A stretch of DNA of 64,000 nt, from positions 48,442,501 through 48,506,500 of the forward strand of contig CP142452.1 in assembly GCA_038049695.1 (NCBI GenBank), in the 5' to 3' direction. The notes under the pieces were generated by a model, which was not told the DNA's origin, did not search any database, and saw nothing but the letters and a program-made list of their open reading frames with translations. The position numbers and the translations under genes are program-made. This DNA is from Cinnamomum chago. Its lineage: Eukaryota > Streptophyta > Magnoliopsida > Laurales > Lauraceae. Of the stretch, positions 11,252 to 23,390 are shown in pieces; the first letter of the stretch is position 1, and the number at the start of each line of letters is the position of its first letter.

Positions 11252-14241
11252 TGTAAGACCCCGACCCGAGTGAACCCGATTAGTGCTAATTAAGTTGCGT
11301 GTTAGTGCTAAGCTTGATTAGTGTTTTTGGTTAAGTTGGGTTTAGAATAACCTTGATTCTAGTTTTGGGCTACTTTGAGTGTTTTGATGGCTAGTGGAGC
11401 CCTTTGGGGGTTCCCTTTTCGGCTTTGCGTTTTCTTGAGAAATTTTCCCGATTTGTTGTGAATTGTGTTTTTGGCCCGTTGCATTCATCTTGAGGAATCC
11501 TACAACTTTCATGTTGATCCCGTCCTCGTTTGAGATCCCGAAACCCGATTTCATAGCCTTGAGGGTAAAACAGTCATTTCACACCAAATCTGTACCCAAA
11601 ACTTGATATTCCCGAAACCCGCGAAACATACACTTTTTGGAAACTAGATATTTCGACGAACATTTCTTCCTTCTTCGTCGAATTCATCCGAGGACCCGAG
11701 AGAGATGATTTCAGCCAATGTAGCTCCTTTAGTTGTGGGACCCAACCCAACTCACTTGTTAACAAGGGAAGCCATTTCCCATTCATTTCATTCTTCATAT
11801 TCCAGCACAAGAGGAGAGCCTAGGGTTTCCTTGCTTTTCTCTTCTTCTTCTTGCTTCTCCATCTCCAATCCACACCAAACTTGCATCAACCAAGAAATGG
11901 AGAACATCTTCTTCTTCCTCTTCACCATGGCTCCCTATTGATACCATTTGTGGAGAAAACCCTCCATTCCAAGACCTCCATTGAGCTTACTCTTGCCATT
12001 AGAGGACCTTAAAGGTAAGTAATCATCCCCATCTCCTAGATTAGTGTTCCTCTAGCCCTTGAGAAGCTACATTTGCATTATTGTTGGTTCTTTCATTTTC
12101 ATTCTTTGTGTAACCCATTTTAGGGTTGTTTTTGGGGGTTTTTTTTATTGTAGCTTGGCTTTGAGCAATAGAAGTGAATAGAGGCTTGATTTCAGCTAGC
12201 TTGGACTTGAGGCAAGTGAATGTTTGGATGTTTTTTTTTAGTTTGAAATGGTTTGGTGAAGTATTTATGGACTTTCCATGCTTTCATTAATGTGTTTTTA
12301 GTTGAAATAAATGCTCATAATGCATCTTGATAGCCTCATTTAATGCCTTGGAAAACATGTGTTTAAGTCATCTTGTTTATAGTTCTAAGTGGTTGTTGAT
12401 GTGTTGGAAGGAAAGGAAAAAGGGAAGAAAAATCAGTGTCCCGGACCTGCTACACGCCCAGGTCCGATCGATCGGACGTGCAGGCCGATCGATCGGTCTG
12501 TTTTTAACTGAGAGGCTTTTTGAGCCGATCGATCGGACTCTGTGCATAAATGGGTTTTGATAAAAAAAAAAAATTTGTGGACCTTGGCTACCCTCCTTGG
12601 ACTCACTTGACCATATGTGAGAGCGTCTTGAGCCGATGCTCTTCACGGTTGGTTCGGATGCATCGAAGTTGAATCTATTTCAATCTTAAACGGGATGGAA
12701 CGACACGATATCTTCTTCATACCTAAATGCAAAGTCTATTTCCTTGGGTATCGCGAATTCTATTCCTTTCGGTGACTGAGTAGGTTGCTCGATGGTTCCG
12801 GGTTGACATCATACTTAGGATGGACCGTTTATAGTCTTGATTTTTCTATCATAGCATCTAGTACTATCCATAAGCTCAATTTAAGTTTTGAAAATCGTAA
12901 AAGTGGATAAGGAGCCCGGAATGTCTTCAAACTCAAGGAGTACCAAGTCATTTCCATAATCGACATACGGGACCCCTATCCACTCAAATAGATCTTAAAA
13001 CCATTATCTTTCCCGAATTGGTATAGTTCATTATATTCTTCATTTCCAAGATTTACATTACATGACTTGTTTTCCCCGAAGCATTGTTATACACTTGAAA
13101 TGGTTACTTGACCCGAAGTGCATTGCACCACATGATATGTCAGTGTGCCCTTGAGCACCCCCGTCTCGCCCGTTTGATTATATATTTGTACTTGATTTAC
13201 TTGCATTGTCTCGATTGTATTTGACCTATGAGTCGGCACCACTAAGCTTGGATAACCTCGTTGGTTTGATCCACCGACTTGGAGATCCCAATCTTGTCCC
13301 GCCAGCTGCAGTTTGGATCCCGCTACCCGGTCATTACCGTGGTCTTGTCCCGATGCCGCAGATTGCTACTGTGGTCCCCGATGCCCGGCTCGCTACCGTG
13401 GTCATGTATAGTATATGTATATGTAATTATATGAGATCCCCTGTTTCTCCTCACCTCGAGTGACTGAGATCAGGGCCTAGTTATTGCTCTATCACCTTAG
13501 TGATAGAGGACTTAGCTTCGTGTGGTCGCCATCTTGCTTGTTCCCGATTCCTTGGATACCCTATGAGTTTTATCTTGTTTACATGTTTTTCTAACAAATG
13601 ATTTATCTATTTTATGAGAGTTCTTGCTTAAACAGATTTCCTTGCTTTTCGAGATATTTCATCTATTATATGTTGTTGTATCTTCTCACTCTCTTGCCAG
13701 ACCGTCGTGTCTGATCCTTTGCTTTGGTACTCAGGTCCCGTTGCCGGTTTCCTTGAGGAGGAGCCGGAGGAGGCGGTAGGTGAGCTACAACCTCTAGTTG
13801 AGTGGCGTGCTGACGATGTCATGTGGACATCGGGTTGCTGCAAGAGGCGTAACATTTTGGGGAGAACTTATTAACCATTCTTTTGGGTTATTATTTTGTA
13901 ATATTGGCCTTTGTTGGCCTCTAATTTTGGGGAATGTAACTAAATGATATTTTGTCTAACTTTAACAACTTTTGGGAAACTTGCTATAGATCATTGCTCA
14001 TTCTGATCCAGTTTTAATATTTGATATTAATGCTGGCATGATTAGAGATAGTCTACTATTTGATTTGCTACTCGCTTCCGCACTGAAAAGAAATATTCAT
14101 GCAAGGTTGTGATATTCTCACCGCGGACACCTGTGGGAAATTAAATAAGTTGTATAGTGTGAATTTAGATAATCCTCTTTAATCATTATTCACCAAGTGT
14201 CCCGATCCCGGATTGGGGATTCCCGGTCCGGGGTCGCGACA
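11252..14241 (+). repeat. LTR2 of the Tekay array (2990 bp)
   Basis: Same TG...CA ends and content as LTR1, including palindromes at 12462-12536. The small length difference includes a longer A run near 12561. No gene is present. It separates internals B and C with a polypurine tract on its left and a PBS on its right, so it is shared by both. Confidence 0.93.
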
Positions 14242-14244
14242 GAC

Positions 14245-14256
14245 TGGTATCAGAGC
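14245..14256 (+). other. Primer-binding site, initiator tRNA-Met (copy C)
   Basis: TGGTATCAGAGC three bases after LTR2, identical to the site of copy B. Confidence 0.93.
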
Positions 14257-14402
14257 AAGACGTGTTTCAAGCAATTAAAAGAAACTAGAAATCCTAAGGA
14301 TGTGGCGAGGATCCGTTAGATCTTTCGTTAGCTAGTATCGTGTGAGCAATGTGTGACCCTTTTATTGGATTATTATGTGCTAACCATTTGTTTTGCAGCA
14401 TC

Positions 14403-17400
14403 ATGCCTCCACATAAGAGACCGTTGAATGGCAACCCTACTGCAAGCAGTAGTGATCATACCGGGCCTCTAGAAGAGGATATAGTGGAGAACAATCCACC
14501 TAATCAATTTCAGGAAATGATGCAAGCCATGCTTGACCAGCAACGTCAAGCTAATGAGAACCAGGCCAGATTGCAAGAGCAGATGCTCAAAAGGGAAGAA
14601 GATCATGCTAGAGAGATGACAGAAATGCAGAGGCAATTGCTTGAGGTCTTGCAAAGAAGACCAGCTCCGGTTCAACCCCAACCAGCTATAGTCATAAACC
14701 AAATGCAACATGATCCCAATGCCTTGTTTGGACGGTTCAGGAAAAGAGCTCCGAAGGAATTCCTTGGGGAAGAGGACCCACTAGCTGCAGATGACTGGTT
14801 GGAACACACCGAGAACATCTTTGAGATCTTTCAGTGTACGGGAAGTGATAGAGTGAAGCTAGCATCATCCCTTTTTGTTGGCACAGCAGATAGATGGTGG
14901 AAGACGGTAAGAGAAGAATATAGAACCATGGCTGATGCAGAAGTGTGGGCAAACTTCAAGTGGCAGTTTCATGAAAAATATGTGCCCGCTCACGTCAAGA
15001 AGCAAAAGGCTATAGAGTTTCAGCAGTTGGTGCAAGGGAGCATGACAGTCCTCGAATACCTTACCAAGTTGGAGAGATTGTCTAGGTATGCCCCGGAGTT
15101 GGTGGATATCGTTGAGAAGAAAATCGCTAAATTCTTTGAGGGGCTCAATCCCTTCATTGAGAGAGATGCCACCGGAGTGGTGCCACCGGTAACTTTTGAT
15201 GAGGCAGTGAAGAGAGCCTACAAATTTGAGAACTTCCACAACAAAATCCTCAAAGTGCAAGGCAAGAGTCCAGCCCAGCAGCAGCAGAACTATCAGCATC
15301 AAAGGAACCATCAGAACAAGAGACAGAGGACAGAACCAAATGCTCAGGGTCCATTGGTTTGTACCCATTGTGGGAAGACCCATGAGAGTGCACAGTGTCG
15401 TACGTTGACAGGAGCATGTTTCAGATGTGGCTCCATGGCCCACCAGATGAGAGATTGCCCAAGGCAGAACAGACAGAATCAGCAGCAGCAGCAAGGGCCA
15501 CAACGTCCACCACCACAGCATGCATTGGTTGTCCAAAACCAGCCTAGGCCACTTCAGCAGCAAGCACCACAGCAGCAGCAGTTTAGACAGCAACAGCAGC
15601 ATAGACCACAGCAACAACAACAACAAGCTCGTCAGCAGGGACAGAACCCAAATCAGCGTGCACCTCAGCAGCATAGGAATGCACCCCAAGGCAGGCCACA
15701 GCAGGCACAGAATAGGCCCCAACAGCGAGGCCAAATCTACAGAGTCAACAGAGTGGATGCAGAGGCAGCGGGTAATGTTGTAGAAGGTACACTCCTTGTT
15801 TATGGGATTAAAGCTATGATTTTGTTTGACCCTGGCTCTACACATTCTTTCGTGTCCCATAAGTTTGCTAAGTTGATTGATATGCATGCTATAGAACTGG
15901 AGTTCATTTTGACTGTGGCAACCCCAGTAGGTAAAGAAGTTGTTTGTAGAACCTTTTATCCTAGTTGCACAGTCCAGATAGGAGAAGTGGTTTTAACCGC
16001 AGATCTCATTTCTTTGGAGATGTTTGATTATGATGTCATCTTAGGGATGGATTGGCTGGCAGGGTACCATGCCAAAATGGATTGTTTCCATAAGACGCTT
16101 ACTTTCAAGTTGGTTGAGACACCCGCAGGAGTGTCGTTTCAGGGAGAGAGGAGGAATCCTCGTGCAGGGTTTGTTTCAGCGTTGAAGGCTGACAGACTTT
16201 TGAGAAGTGGTTGTGAAGCTTATTTAGCGTTTATCACGGAGGATAAACGGTCCCAAGGGGTGGAGGAGATCCCAATTGTTTGGGAATTCCCGGATGTTTG
16301 TCCGGAGGAGATTCCAGGTTTGCCACCCATGAGAGAGATCGATTTCACTATCGAGTTGCTACCAGGGACCGCTCCGATATCTATTGCACCATATAGAATG
16401 GCAACAGCGGAGTTGGGAGAGTTGAAGACCCAGTTACAAGAGTTATTGGACAAAGGTTTTGTGAGACCAAGTGTTTCACCATGGGGAGCTCCAGTGTTGT
16501 TTGTTAAGAAGAAGGATGGTTCGATGAGGATGTGTATAGATTACAGAAGATTGAACCAAGTGACCATCAAGAACAAGTATCCATTACCATGAATAAATGA
16601 ATTGTTTGATCAGTTGCAAGGTGCATCATACTTTTCGAAGATTGACTTGAGATCTGGTTACCATCAGCTGAGAGTTAGAGAAACAGATGTGTTGAAAACA
16701 GCTTTCCGGACGAGATATGGCCACTATGAGTTCCTAGTGATGCCATTTGGGTTGACTAATGCACCGGCAGTGTTCATGGCATTGATGAACAAAATATTTG
16801 CAGAGTATCTAGATCAGTTTGTTGTAGTGTTTATTGATGACATTTTGGTGTACTCCAAGACCAAGGAAGAGCATGAAGAGCATTTGAGGATTGCATTGCA
16901 ACTCTTGAGGGAGAATCAGCTGTATGCTAAGCTTAATAAGTGTGAATTTTGGCTAGACCAAGTAGCATTTCTAGGGCACATTATCTCAAGAGAAGGATTG
17001 TCAGTGGATCCGTCCAAGATTGAAGCAGTAGTGAATTGGGAAAGACCGAAGAATGTGACAGAAATCAGGAGTTTTCTGGGATTGGCAGGTTACTATCGGA
17101 GGTTCGTGCAAGGTTTTTCGTCGATTGCGTCACCTTTGACGAAGTTGACAAGGAAAAATGCACCATATGTGTGGACAGAGCAGTGTGAAGAGAGTTTCCA
17201 AGAGCTAAAGAAGAGATTGACTACAGCACCAGTCCTTACTTTGCCATCCGGGAGCGGCGGTTTCACCATTTTTACCGATGCTTCGAATGTTGGACTTGGT
17301 TGTGTGTTGATGCAAGAGGGAAAAGTGATTGCTTATGGATCTCGACAGTTGAAAGAGCACGAGAAGAACTATGCCACCCATGATTTGGAGTTAGCAGCGG

Positions 17401-19196
17401 TTGTGTTCGCGTTGAAAATGTGGAGACATTACCTCTATGGAGAGCAGTTCGAAGTCCACTCGGACCACCGCAGCTTATAGTACTTGTTTTCGCAGAAAGA
17501 ATTGAACATGAGGCAGAGACGATGGATGGAATATATTAAGGACTATGATTTTCCAATCAAGTACCACCTGGGGAAGGCTAATGTAGTTGCAGATGCCTTG
17601 AGTAGGAAATCGGTAGGCTTGGCAAACCTAAGTGGCACTTGTATTTTCGAACAGTTTGAAGAGTTGAGTTTAGACTTACAGCCTCTAAGGAAGGGTGTTT
17701 TGTTAGCTAACATGACGGTGTCAGAACCTTTTTTCATTCAGAAGATCAAGGACAGTCAGTTGCAAGATCCAGAGTTGGTTAAGATTTCAGAGCATATAGC
17801 AGAATGTCCTGACTTCCGTTTTGTTGATGGAGTTTTGTATTACCGTGACCTTCTGTGTGTGCCTAACATTGAAGATTTGAGGAACGACATCATGACTGAG
17901 GCTCATAGCACGAAGTACTCTATGCATCCAGGCAGCACAAAGATGTATCAGAATTTGAAGGGTAGATTTTGGTGGAACAACATGAAGAGAGAGATTGCAG
18001 CGTTTGTCTCCCGTTGCATGACCTGTCAGTTGATTAAGGCAGAGCATCAGAGGCCTCCAGGCTTGTTACAGCCATTAGAAATTTCGGAATGGAAGTGGGA
18101 GCACATTACTATGGACTTTATTTCGGGATTACCGAGGACTAGTAGAGGCAACGATGCGATTTGGGTCATTGTGGACCGTCTCACCAAGTAAGCGCATTTC
18201 CTTGCTATGAAGACAGGGAAGAAGATGCACATGCTACCTTTGGCAGAGTTGTTTGTCAGCGAGATTGTCAGTCGTCACGGGCAGCCAGTTTCTATCACAT
18301 CTGACAGAGACGGCAGATTTGTCTCGGGGTTCTGGAAGACATTGCACGAGTCTATGGGTACGAGATTACAGTTTAGCACAGCGTATCACCCTCGGACAGA
18401 TGGCCAGTCAGAGAGGACGATTCAGACTTTAGAGGACATGCTCCGTGCTTGTGTGTTAGATTTCAAGACTCAATGGGATGAGACTCTACCATTGTGTGAG
18501 TTCGCGTACAACAACAGCTACCACTCGAGCATTGGGATGGCTCCTTTTTAGGCTTTGTATGGCAGAAGGTGTAGGACACCTGTTTGTTGGGAAGAAGTCG
18601 GCACTCGCAGTTTCCATGGACCGACTATGGTTAGTGAGACCAGCGACAAGATCAAGTTGATTCAAGAGCGTCTGAAAGTGTCCCGGAGTAGACAGAAGAG
18701 CTATGCAGACTCCCACCGCAGAGATTTACAGTTCAAGGAAGGAGACAAGGTTTTCTTGAAAGTGTCACCTACAAGGGGAACATTGAGATTTGGACAGAAG
18801 GGCAAGCTATCACGGAGATACATTGGACCCTATGACATTGTGAGCAAGATTGGTGACGTGGCCTATAGATTGGCCTTACCACCTGAGCTATCTGGTGTAC
18901 ACAACGTCTTCCATGTGTCTATGTTGAAGAAGTATGTTCCCGGTCCTTCGCATGTACTTCGGCATGAACCATTAGAGATCAGAGAGGATGCTACCTATGT
19001 AGAGAAGCCCGTTGAGATCATCGACACAAAGGAACAAGAGTTGAGGACTCGGACTATTCAGTGGGTGAAAGTATTGTGGGAGAATCATGGACCGGAAGAG
19101 GCAACGTGGGAATTACGAGATCAAGTGCAGAAGAAGTACCCACATCTTCTACCAGAGGTGAGTCTTATGTTTCATTTGGAGGACCAAATGCCCTAA
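14403..19196 (+). pseudogene. Tekay-like gag-pol, copy C
   Basis: Same domain order and frame as copy B, from ATG 14403 (MPPHKR...) to TAA 19194-19196. Gag is open here, so Gag, protease and the start of RT could be read as one product of about 730 residues. Private breaks: TGA 16590-16592 (an Arg codon in A and B) early in RT, and TAG 17478-17480 (a Gln codon elsewhere; C-to-T) at the end of RNase H. Shared breaks: TAA 18189-18191 and TAG 18549-18551 in integrase. Of the three copies this has the most nonsense codons but the only complete gag. Confidence 0.95.
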
Positions 19197-19207
19197 GGGG
19201 TGGAGGA
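19195..19207 (+). other. Polypurine tract of copy C
   Basis: aaggggtggagga immediately before the TG start of LTR3. Confidence 0.85.
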
Positions 19208-19945
19208 TGTAAGACCCCGACCCGAGTGAACCCGATTAGTGCTAATTAAGTTGCGTGTTAGTGCTAAGCTTGATTAGTGTTTTTGGTTAAGTTGGGTTTA
19301 GAATAACCTTGATTCTAGTTTTGGGCTACTTTGAGTGTTTTGATGGCTAGTGGAGCCCTTTGGGGGTTCCCTTTTCGGCTTTGCGTTTTCTTGAGAAATT
19401 TTCCCGATTTGTTGTGAATTGTGTTTTTGGCCCGTTGCATTCATCTTGAGGAATCCTACAACTTTCATGTTGATCCCGTCCTCGTTTGAGATCCCGAAAC
19501 CCGATTTCATAGCCTTGAGGGTAAAACAGTCATTTCACACCAAATCTGTACCCAAAACTTGATATTCCCGAAACCCGCGAAACATACACTTTTTGGAAAC
19601 TAGATATTTCGACGAACATTTCTTCCTTCTTCGTCGAATTCATCCGAGGACCCGAGAGAGATGATTTCAGCCAATGTAGCTCCTTTAGTTGTGGGACCCA
19701 ACCCAACTCACTTGTTAACAAGGGAAGCCATTTCCCATTCATTTCATTCTTCATATTCCAGCACAAGAGGAGAGTCTAGGGTTTCCTTGCTTTTCTCTTC
19801 TTCTTTTGCTTCTCCATCTCCAATCCACACCAAACTTGCATCAACCAAGAAATGGAGAACATCTTCTTCTTCCTCTTCACCATGGCTCCCTATTGATACC
19901 ATTTGTGGAGAAAACCCTCCATTCCAAGACCTCCATTGAGCTTAC
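19208..19945 (+). repeat. LTR3 of the Tekay array, left part
   Basis: Matches the first 738 bp of LTR1 and LTR2 with a few private changes (for example a 3-bp loss in the TTC run near 19801). It ends with cttac (19941-19945), the left copy of the duplication made by the inserted Sirevirus-like element. It continues at 27490. Confidence 0.93.
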
Positions 19946-20462
19946 TGTTAGGTCTTTTGTTTTTGCAATTTGATGGATGCATTTGCACTTTAGCACCATT
20001 TGAATTCACACACTAGCATTGTGTTAGAAAACCTTGAAATCTAGTTTTTTACATGCATAGCTTTTAAGATTTGGAAAAGCTTTTGTTTTATGCATGTTTT
20101 GGTTTTAAACTTGGATGCATTGGTTTTAGAACCCAAACTCTTTTTGAAAACCTATTTCCTTGTGCACTACATTTGGAAAATCTTGTTAGGTATTTAGGTT
20201 TGAGGTTTGCATACTTTCAGCACCTTTAGAATCAGTTTTGTATGCAATTTCATTTGAAAAGAGTTTTTCTCAAATCAAGCTAGCCTATGGTTTTAAAGTT
20301 TTCAAATTTGTTTAGGCTTCTAATAATCATGTTTTAATAACCTTTAGAATCTCTAAAACATGTATTTTAGCTTGATTTAGTGGCCCAAAAGGTCCCCCAT
20401 AGATATACCTTCAAATAGGCAAAAATTGAATTTTTGCAAAATGGGGTGTCCCGGCAGTGTTG

Positions 20463-20602
20463 CCGGTCGACCGAGACACAGGTCTCGGTCGACCGAGACA
20501 ACTGGAGGTTTTTTTTACAGTTTCTGAACTGAAACCTCCAACGGTCAAAAATCCGACCGTTATGCCTTCCCGGTCGACCGAGACCTCTAGGTCGACCGAG
20601 AC
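20463..20602. repeat. Palindrome cassette, GGTCGACC type (Sirevirus 5' LTR)
   Basis: Four GTCGAC-centred palindromes in the word GGTCGACCGAGAC, in two pairs (20463-20499 and 20571-20602). Between them is a separate inverted repeat, AACGGTC/GACCGTT (about 20540-20561). The cluster ends about 30 bp before the TATA box. The same cassette is at 26252-26391 in the 3' LTR and, with changes, at 31968-32099 in the older copy. Confidence 0.9.
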
Positions 20603-20630
20603 AACTAGCCCGTGGACTGTTTTTTTTGCC

Positions 20631-20637
20631 TATAAAG
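20631..20637 (+). promoter_or_regulatory. Probable TATA box of the Sirevirus LTR
   Basis: TATAAAG follows a T-rich run just downstream of the palindromes. It is repeated at 26420-26426 and kept at 32123-32129 in the diverged copy, where most neighbouring bases have changed, which supports function. Confidence 0.65.
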
Positions 20638-21271
20638 TCCATTCATTTCCAACTTCTCAAATGTTGAACAAATGAGCTCTTGAGAGCATTTTGGAGCCAA
20701 ACAAAGGGGAAGAAGTTGGAAAGGCTAGAAGGCCATTTGGAAATCAAATGTTTGAGATTTAAAAAGGTAGACCTTACTTATCATTTTGATTTCCATTAAA
20801 AGTAGAATCAATGCATCATTAAATCTTTGTATTTGCATATTTGCATGATTTCTAGCTTTTAAAGAGATGTGTTGCAAACTCTAAATCATCCTTGGTAAAT
20901 TAGATTAGTTTGCAAACTCTCTTATCCTAATCACATGCTTTCTTAGATTTTAACATTCATACAACTTGTTTAATTCATTTCATCAAAGTTGTTTGAATTC
21001 TTTATGTGATTAGTTTTCTCTTCAATCATCATTTTTATAAGCTTTGATTTTAAAATGCATCATGCATTCATTTAAGAGCTTCATAGTTAACATTGATTGA
21101 AGAAACACATTCATACACTTGTGCACACACTTTAGCTTGTTTTAAGTGTATGTTTATAATTTGGAATTTCACTTTCCTTTTAGCCTATTAAGAGGCAATT
21201 CCAATTGAGCTTAATTTGTAATCTCTTAGAGTGATCTTTTGTGAAGACACCTTCTTTGAGAAATCATCTTT

Positions 21272-21450
21272 GTGTAAGGTTATTGCTTAGCCTTTGAAAA
21301 GCAATTTGTAAAGGTTATTGCTAAGCCTAGAAAAGCACAATTGAGAGGTTGTTGTTGAGCCTTAGAAAAACAACATTGTAAGGTTATTGCTAAGCCTAAG
21401 AAAAGCATATTGTAAGGGTTATTGCTTAGCCTAGTAAAAAGCATAAGTAG
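21272..21450 (+). repeat. Array of ~34-bp stem-loop repeats near the LTR end
   Basis: Five degenerate units of the form GGTTATTGCTTAGCCT...AAAAGCA, each able to fold because GCTTAGC-like and GCTAAGC-like halves pair. Present at 27061-27237 in the 3' LTR, at 32752-32925 in the older copy, and on the minus strand at about 61070-61200. Confidence 0.8.
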
Positions 21451-21704
21451 TGGAATCCGGTGGGGTGTTGGAGACACAAGCCGGTAGTGGATGTAGGCAC
21501 GTTGGCCGAACCACTATAAACATTGTGTTGTGGTGATTGCTTTTGTGGTGATTGTTTTTTTGAGCTTCCGCATATTGTATGGTTAATCATCACATGTGAC
21601 TAGTTTTTATTAAGAAGTTAAAATTGGTTTAAATTGGTCATAGTAGTAGCTCACCCTATTCACCCCCCCCCCTCTAGGGTTAGGATCCATAGCGGACTTT
21701 CAAT

Positions 21705-21716
21705 TGGTATCAGAGC
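21705..21716 (+). other. Primer-binding site, initiator tRNA-Met (Sirevirus)
   Basis: TGGTATCAGAGC two bases after the 5' LTR. Confidence 0.93.
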
Positions 21717-21818
21717 CAAGTGCTCTAATCCCTTAGGATCAAGTGTTTGGAACTCTTGATTAGGTGTAAAAACCTAGAGTTAAAACCCTAGAGTTGTCCT
21801 TACTTGAAAATCATTAGA

Positions 21819-23390
21819 ATGGACTCCACTATGCTAGATCTTGTAGATTCTTCTAGACCCCTCACTCTTCCTTCTATTAGAGATTCAAACCATCAATTAA
21901 ATGAATATCAATTTGACTCAAAAGAGGAAGAAATTGAGTATGATGAAGATGAGCTTCAACAAGCCTATAATGAATTATATACATTATCTACAAAGCTTGA
22001 TAAAAGAAACAAGAGCTTAAGAGAAGAATCTATGAATCTAACCAAAGAATTAGCTTCTTCAAAAGATGAACTTAGAGAAAAAGAAGAATTAATAAATTGT
22101 GTAGAATCTAAGTTCATGATCTCTATGGATAATCTATCTAACATTCAAGATGAACTAAAAGAATTAAAGATAGGCTATGATCACCTTAATAAGGAAAATC
22201 TAAAACTAAGAGATCAATTACAAAGGCAAGATAAAAACTTTAACAATCTTGAATCTAAATTGACTATCTCTAAGGAAAATTTATCTAATGCTCAAGATGA
22301 ATTAAATGAGATTAAGATAAATTGTGATGAACTTAAAAATGAAAATTTGAACCTAAGAGATACAATTAAAAGACAAGATGAAAACATTAACTATTTAAAA
22401 TCCAAGTTGACAATTTCCAATGAAAATTTGTCTAATGCTCAAAGTAATTTAAAAACTTTAGAACTTGGATCAAATGTTGTTAATGAGCTTAATTCTAAGT
22501 TAAAACTTGCCTATGAAGAGCTAAACAATTTTAAGGGAATTGAAAATGAACTAACAAAAGTTAAATATGAAAATTCAACCCTTAAAACCAAAGTCACTCA
22601 ACTTGAAAACAATAAACAAAAGTATGAGTGCAAGTTTACCCAAAGTGAAGAGAAACTTGAAAAATTATTCAAATTGGGTAAATCTCATGGAGATAGGACG
22701 GGTCTTGGTTTTAATAGGAATATGACATATGACCCTAAATTCACCAACACTTTTGTGAAAGGTGAGTCCTCATTCTCTAGCACTCTTTCTCCTTTGCCCA
22801 AAACCAAATGTAATTTTTGTGGCATTGAAGGACATTTTAGGTTTGAGTGCAAACTAAGGAAGAGAAGCCATGTGTCTAAACCCATCTTTGAACTCAAAAA
22901 TGGAAAATCAAACTTGAAGGGTAAGACACTAAAAACCAAGGAAGACTCCATAAAGCTTAAACAAGTGAAACCAATTAACAAGGAGTCTCCCAAGATAGAT
23001 TCTAAAAGGATTAAACAAGTTAAACCAAAAATCAAAGAATCTATTAACAAAAAGCTTCTCAACCTACCTCCCTTAAGTCAAAACATAAAAGAACTTTTGA
23101 AGAAATTTACAAAGTTAAATCTAAATTTCAAAAGTCAAGTAAAGGGAGAAAGTAAGAAGAAAAGAAAAGTGAAGCAATCCCCTAAGAATCAAACTCACCA
23201 ACTTCAAAAGACTAATCACCATTCTAAGCCAAATTTAGTAAAATCTAAATATCATGGTGATAAGTTTAAATTGAAAATTTATCAAATTAAATCTCCTATA
23301 GTTGGTGAGAAGCCCAAAATAGACCTCAAAGTTCAACCCTCCCAAGACCTTAGGTGGATTCCTAAAGTCATTTACCTAGTCAAACCTTAG
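21819..23390 (+). CDS. Gag-like nucleocapsid protein with coiled coil and zinc knuckle
   Basis: Intact 523-residue frame. ATG 21819 (MDSTML...) is chosen because the minus-strand relative at 60680 starts the same way and the frame upstream offers only a TTG. Order: acidic N-terminus, long heptad-rich coiled coil (about residues 40-290) made of repeated blocks around LTISxENLSNAQ, one CX2CX4HX4C zinc knuckle (nt 22810-22850, CNFCGIEGHFRFEC), then a Lys-rich basic tail. This is the usual build of a Sirevirus Gag: the coiled coil for assembly, the knuckle and tail for RNA binding. It is the only gene of the element and stops with no pol after it. The intact frame agrees with the young LTRs. A role as a packaging protein is inferred. 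Confidence 0.88.
   Translation: MDSTMLDLVDSSRPLTLPSIRDSNHQLNEYQFDSKEEEIEYDEDELQQAYNELYTLSTKLDKRNKSLREESMNLTKELASSKDELREKEELINCVESKFMISMDNLSNIQDELKELKIGYDHLNKENLKLRDQLQRQDKNFNNLESKLTISKENLSNAQDELNEIKINCDELKNENLNLRDTIKRQDENINYLKSKLTISNENLSNAQSNLKTLELGSNVVNELNSKLKLAYEELNNFKGIENELTKVKYENSTLKTKVTQLENNKQKYECKFTQSEEKLEKLFKLGKSHGDRTGLGFNRNMTYDPKFTNTFVKGESSFSSTLSPLPKTKCNFCGIEGHFRFECKLRKRSHVSKPIFELKNGKSNLKGKTLKTKEDSIKLKQVKPINKESPKIDSKRIKQVKPKIKESINKKLLNLPPLSQNIKELLKKFTKLNLNFKSQVKGESKKKRKVKQSPKNQTHQLQKTNHHSKPNLVKSKYHGDKFKLKIYQIKSPIVGEKPKIDLKVQPSQDLRWIPKVIYLVKP

Larger units (their letters stand above)
19946..21702 (+). repeat. 5' LTR of the young Sirevirus-like element
   Basis: 1757 bp, TGTTAGGTC...GGACTTTCA. 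By eye it differs from the 3' LTR by two substitutions (near 20219 and 21300) and the length of the C run (10 versus 8), so insertion is very recent. It contains palindromes (20463-20602), a TATA box (20631) and a stem-loop repeat array (21272-21450). Confidence 0.93.

Noticed and set aside
1..19207. Three independent Tekay insertions side by side
   Set aside because: There is one LTR, not two, between interiors and no target duplications at the inner junctions.
21804..21818. Upstream start of the Sirevirus gag at 21804
   Set aside because: The codon there is TTG; the first ATG of the frame is 21819 and matches the start of the minus-strand relative.
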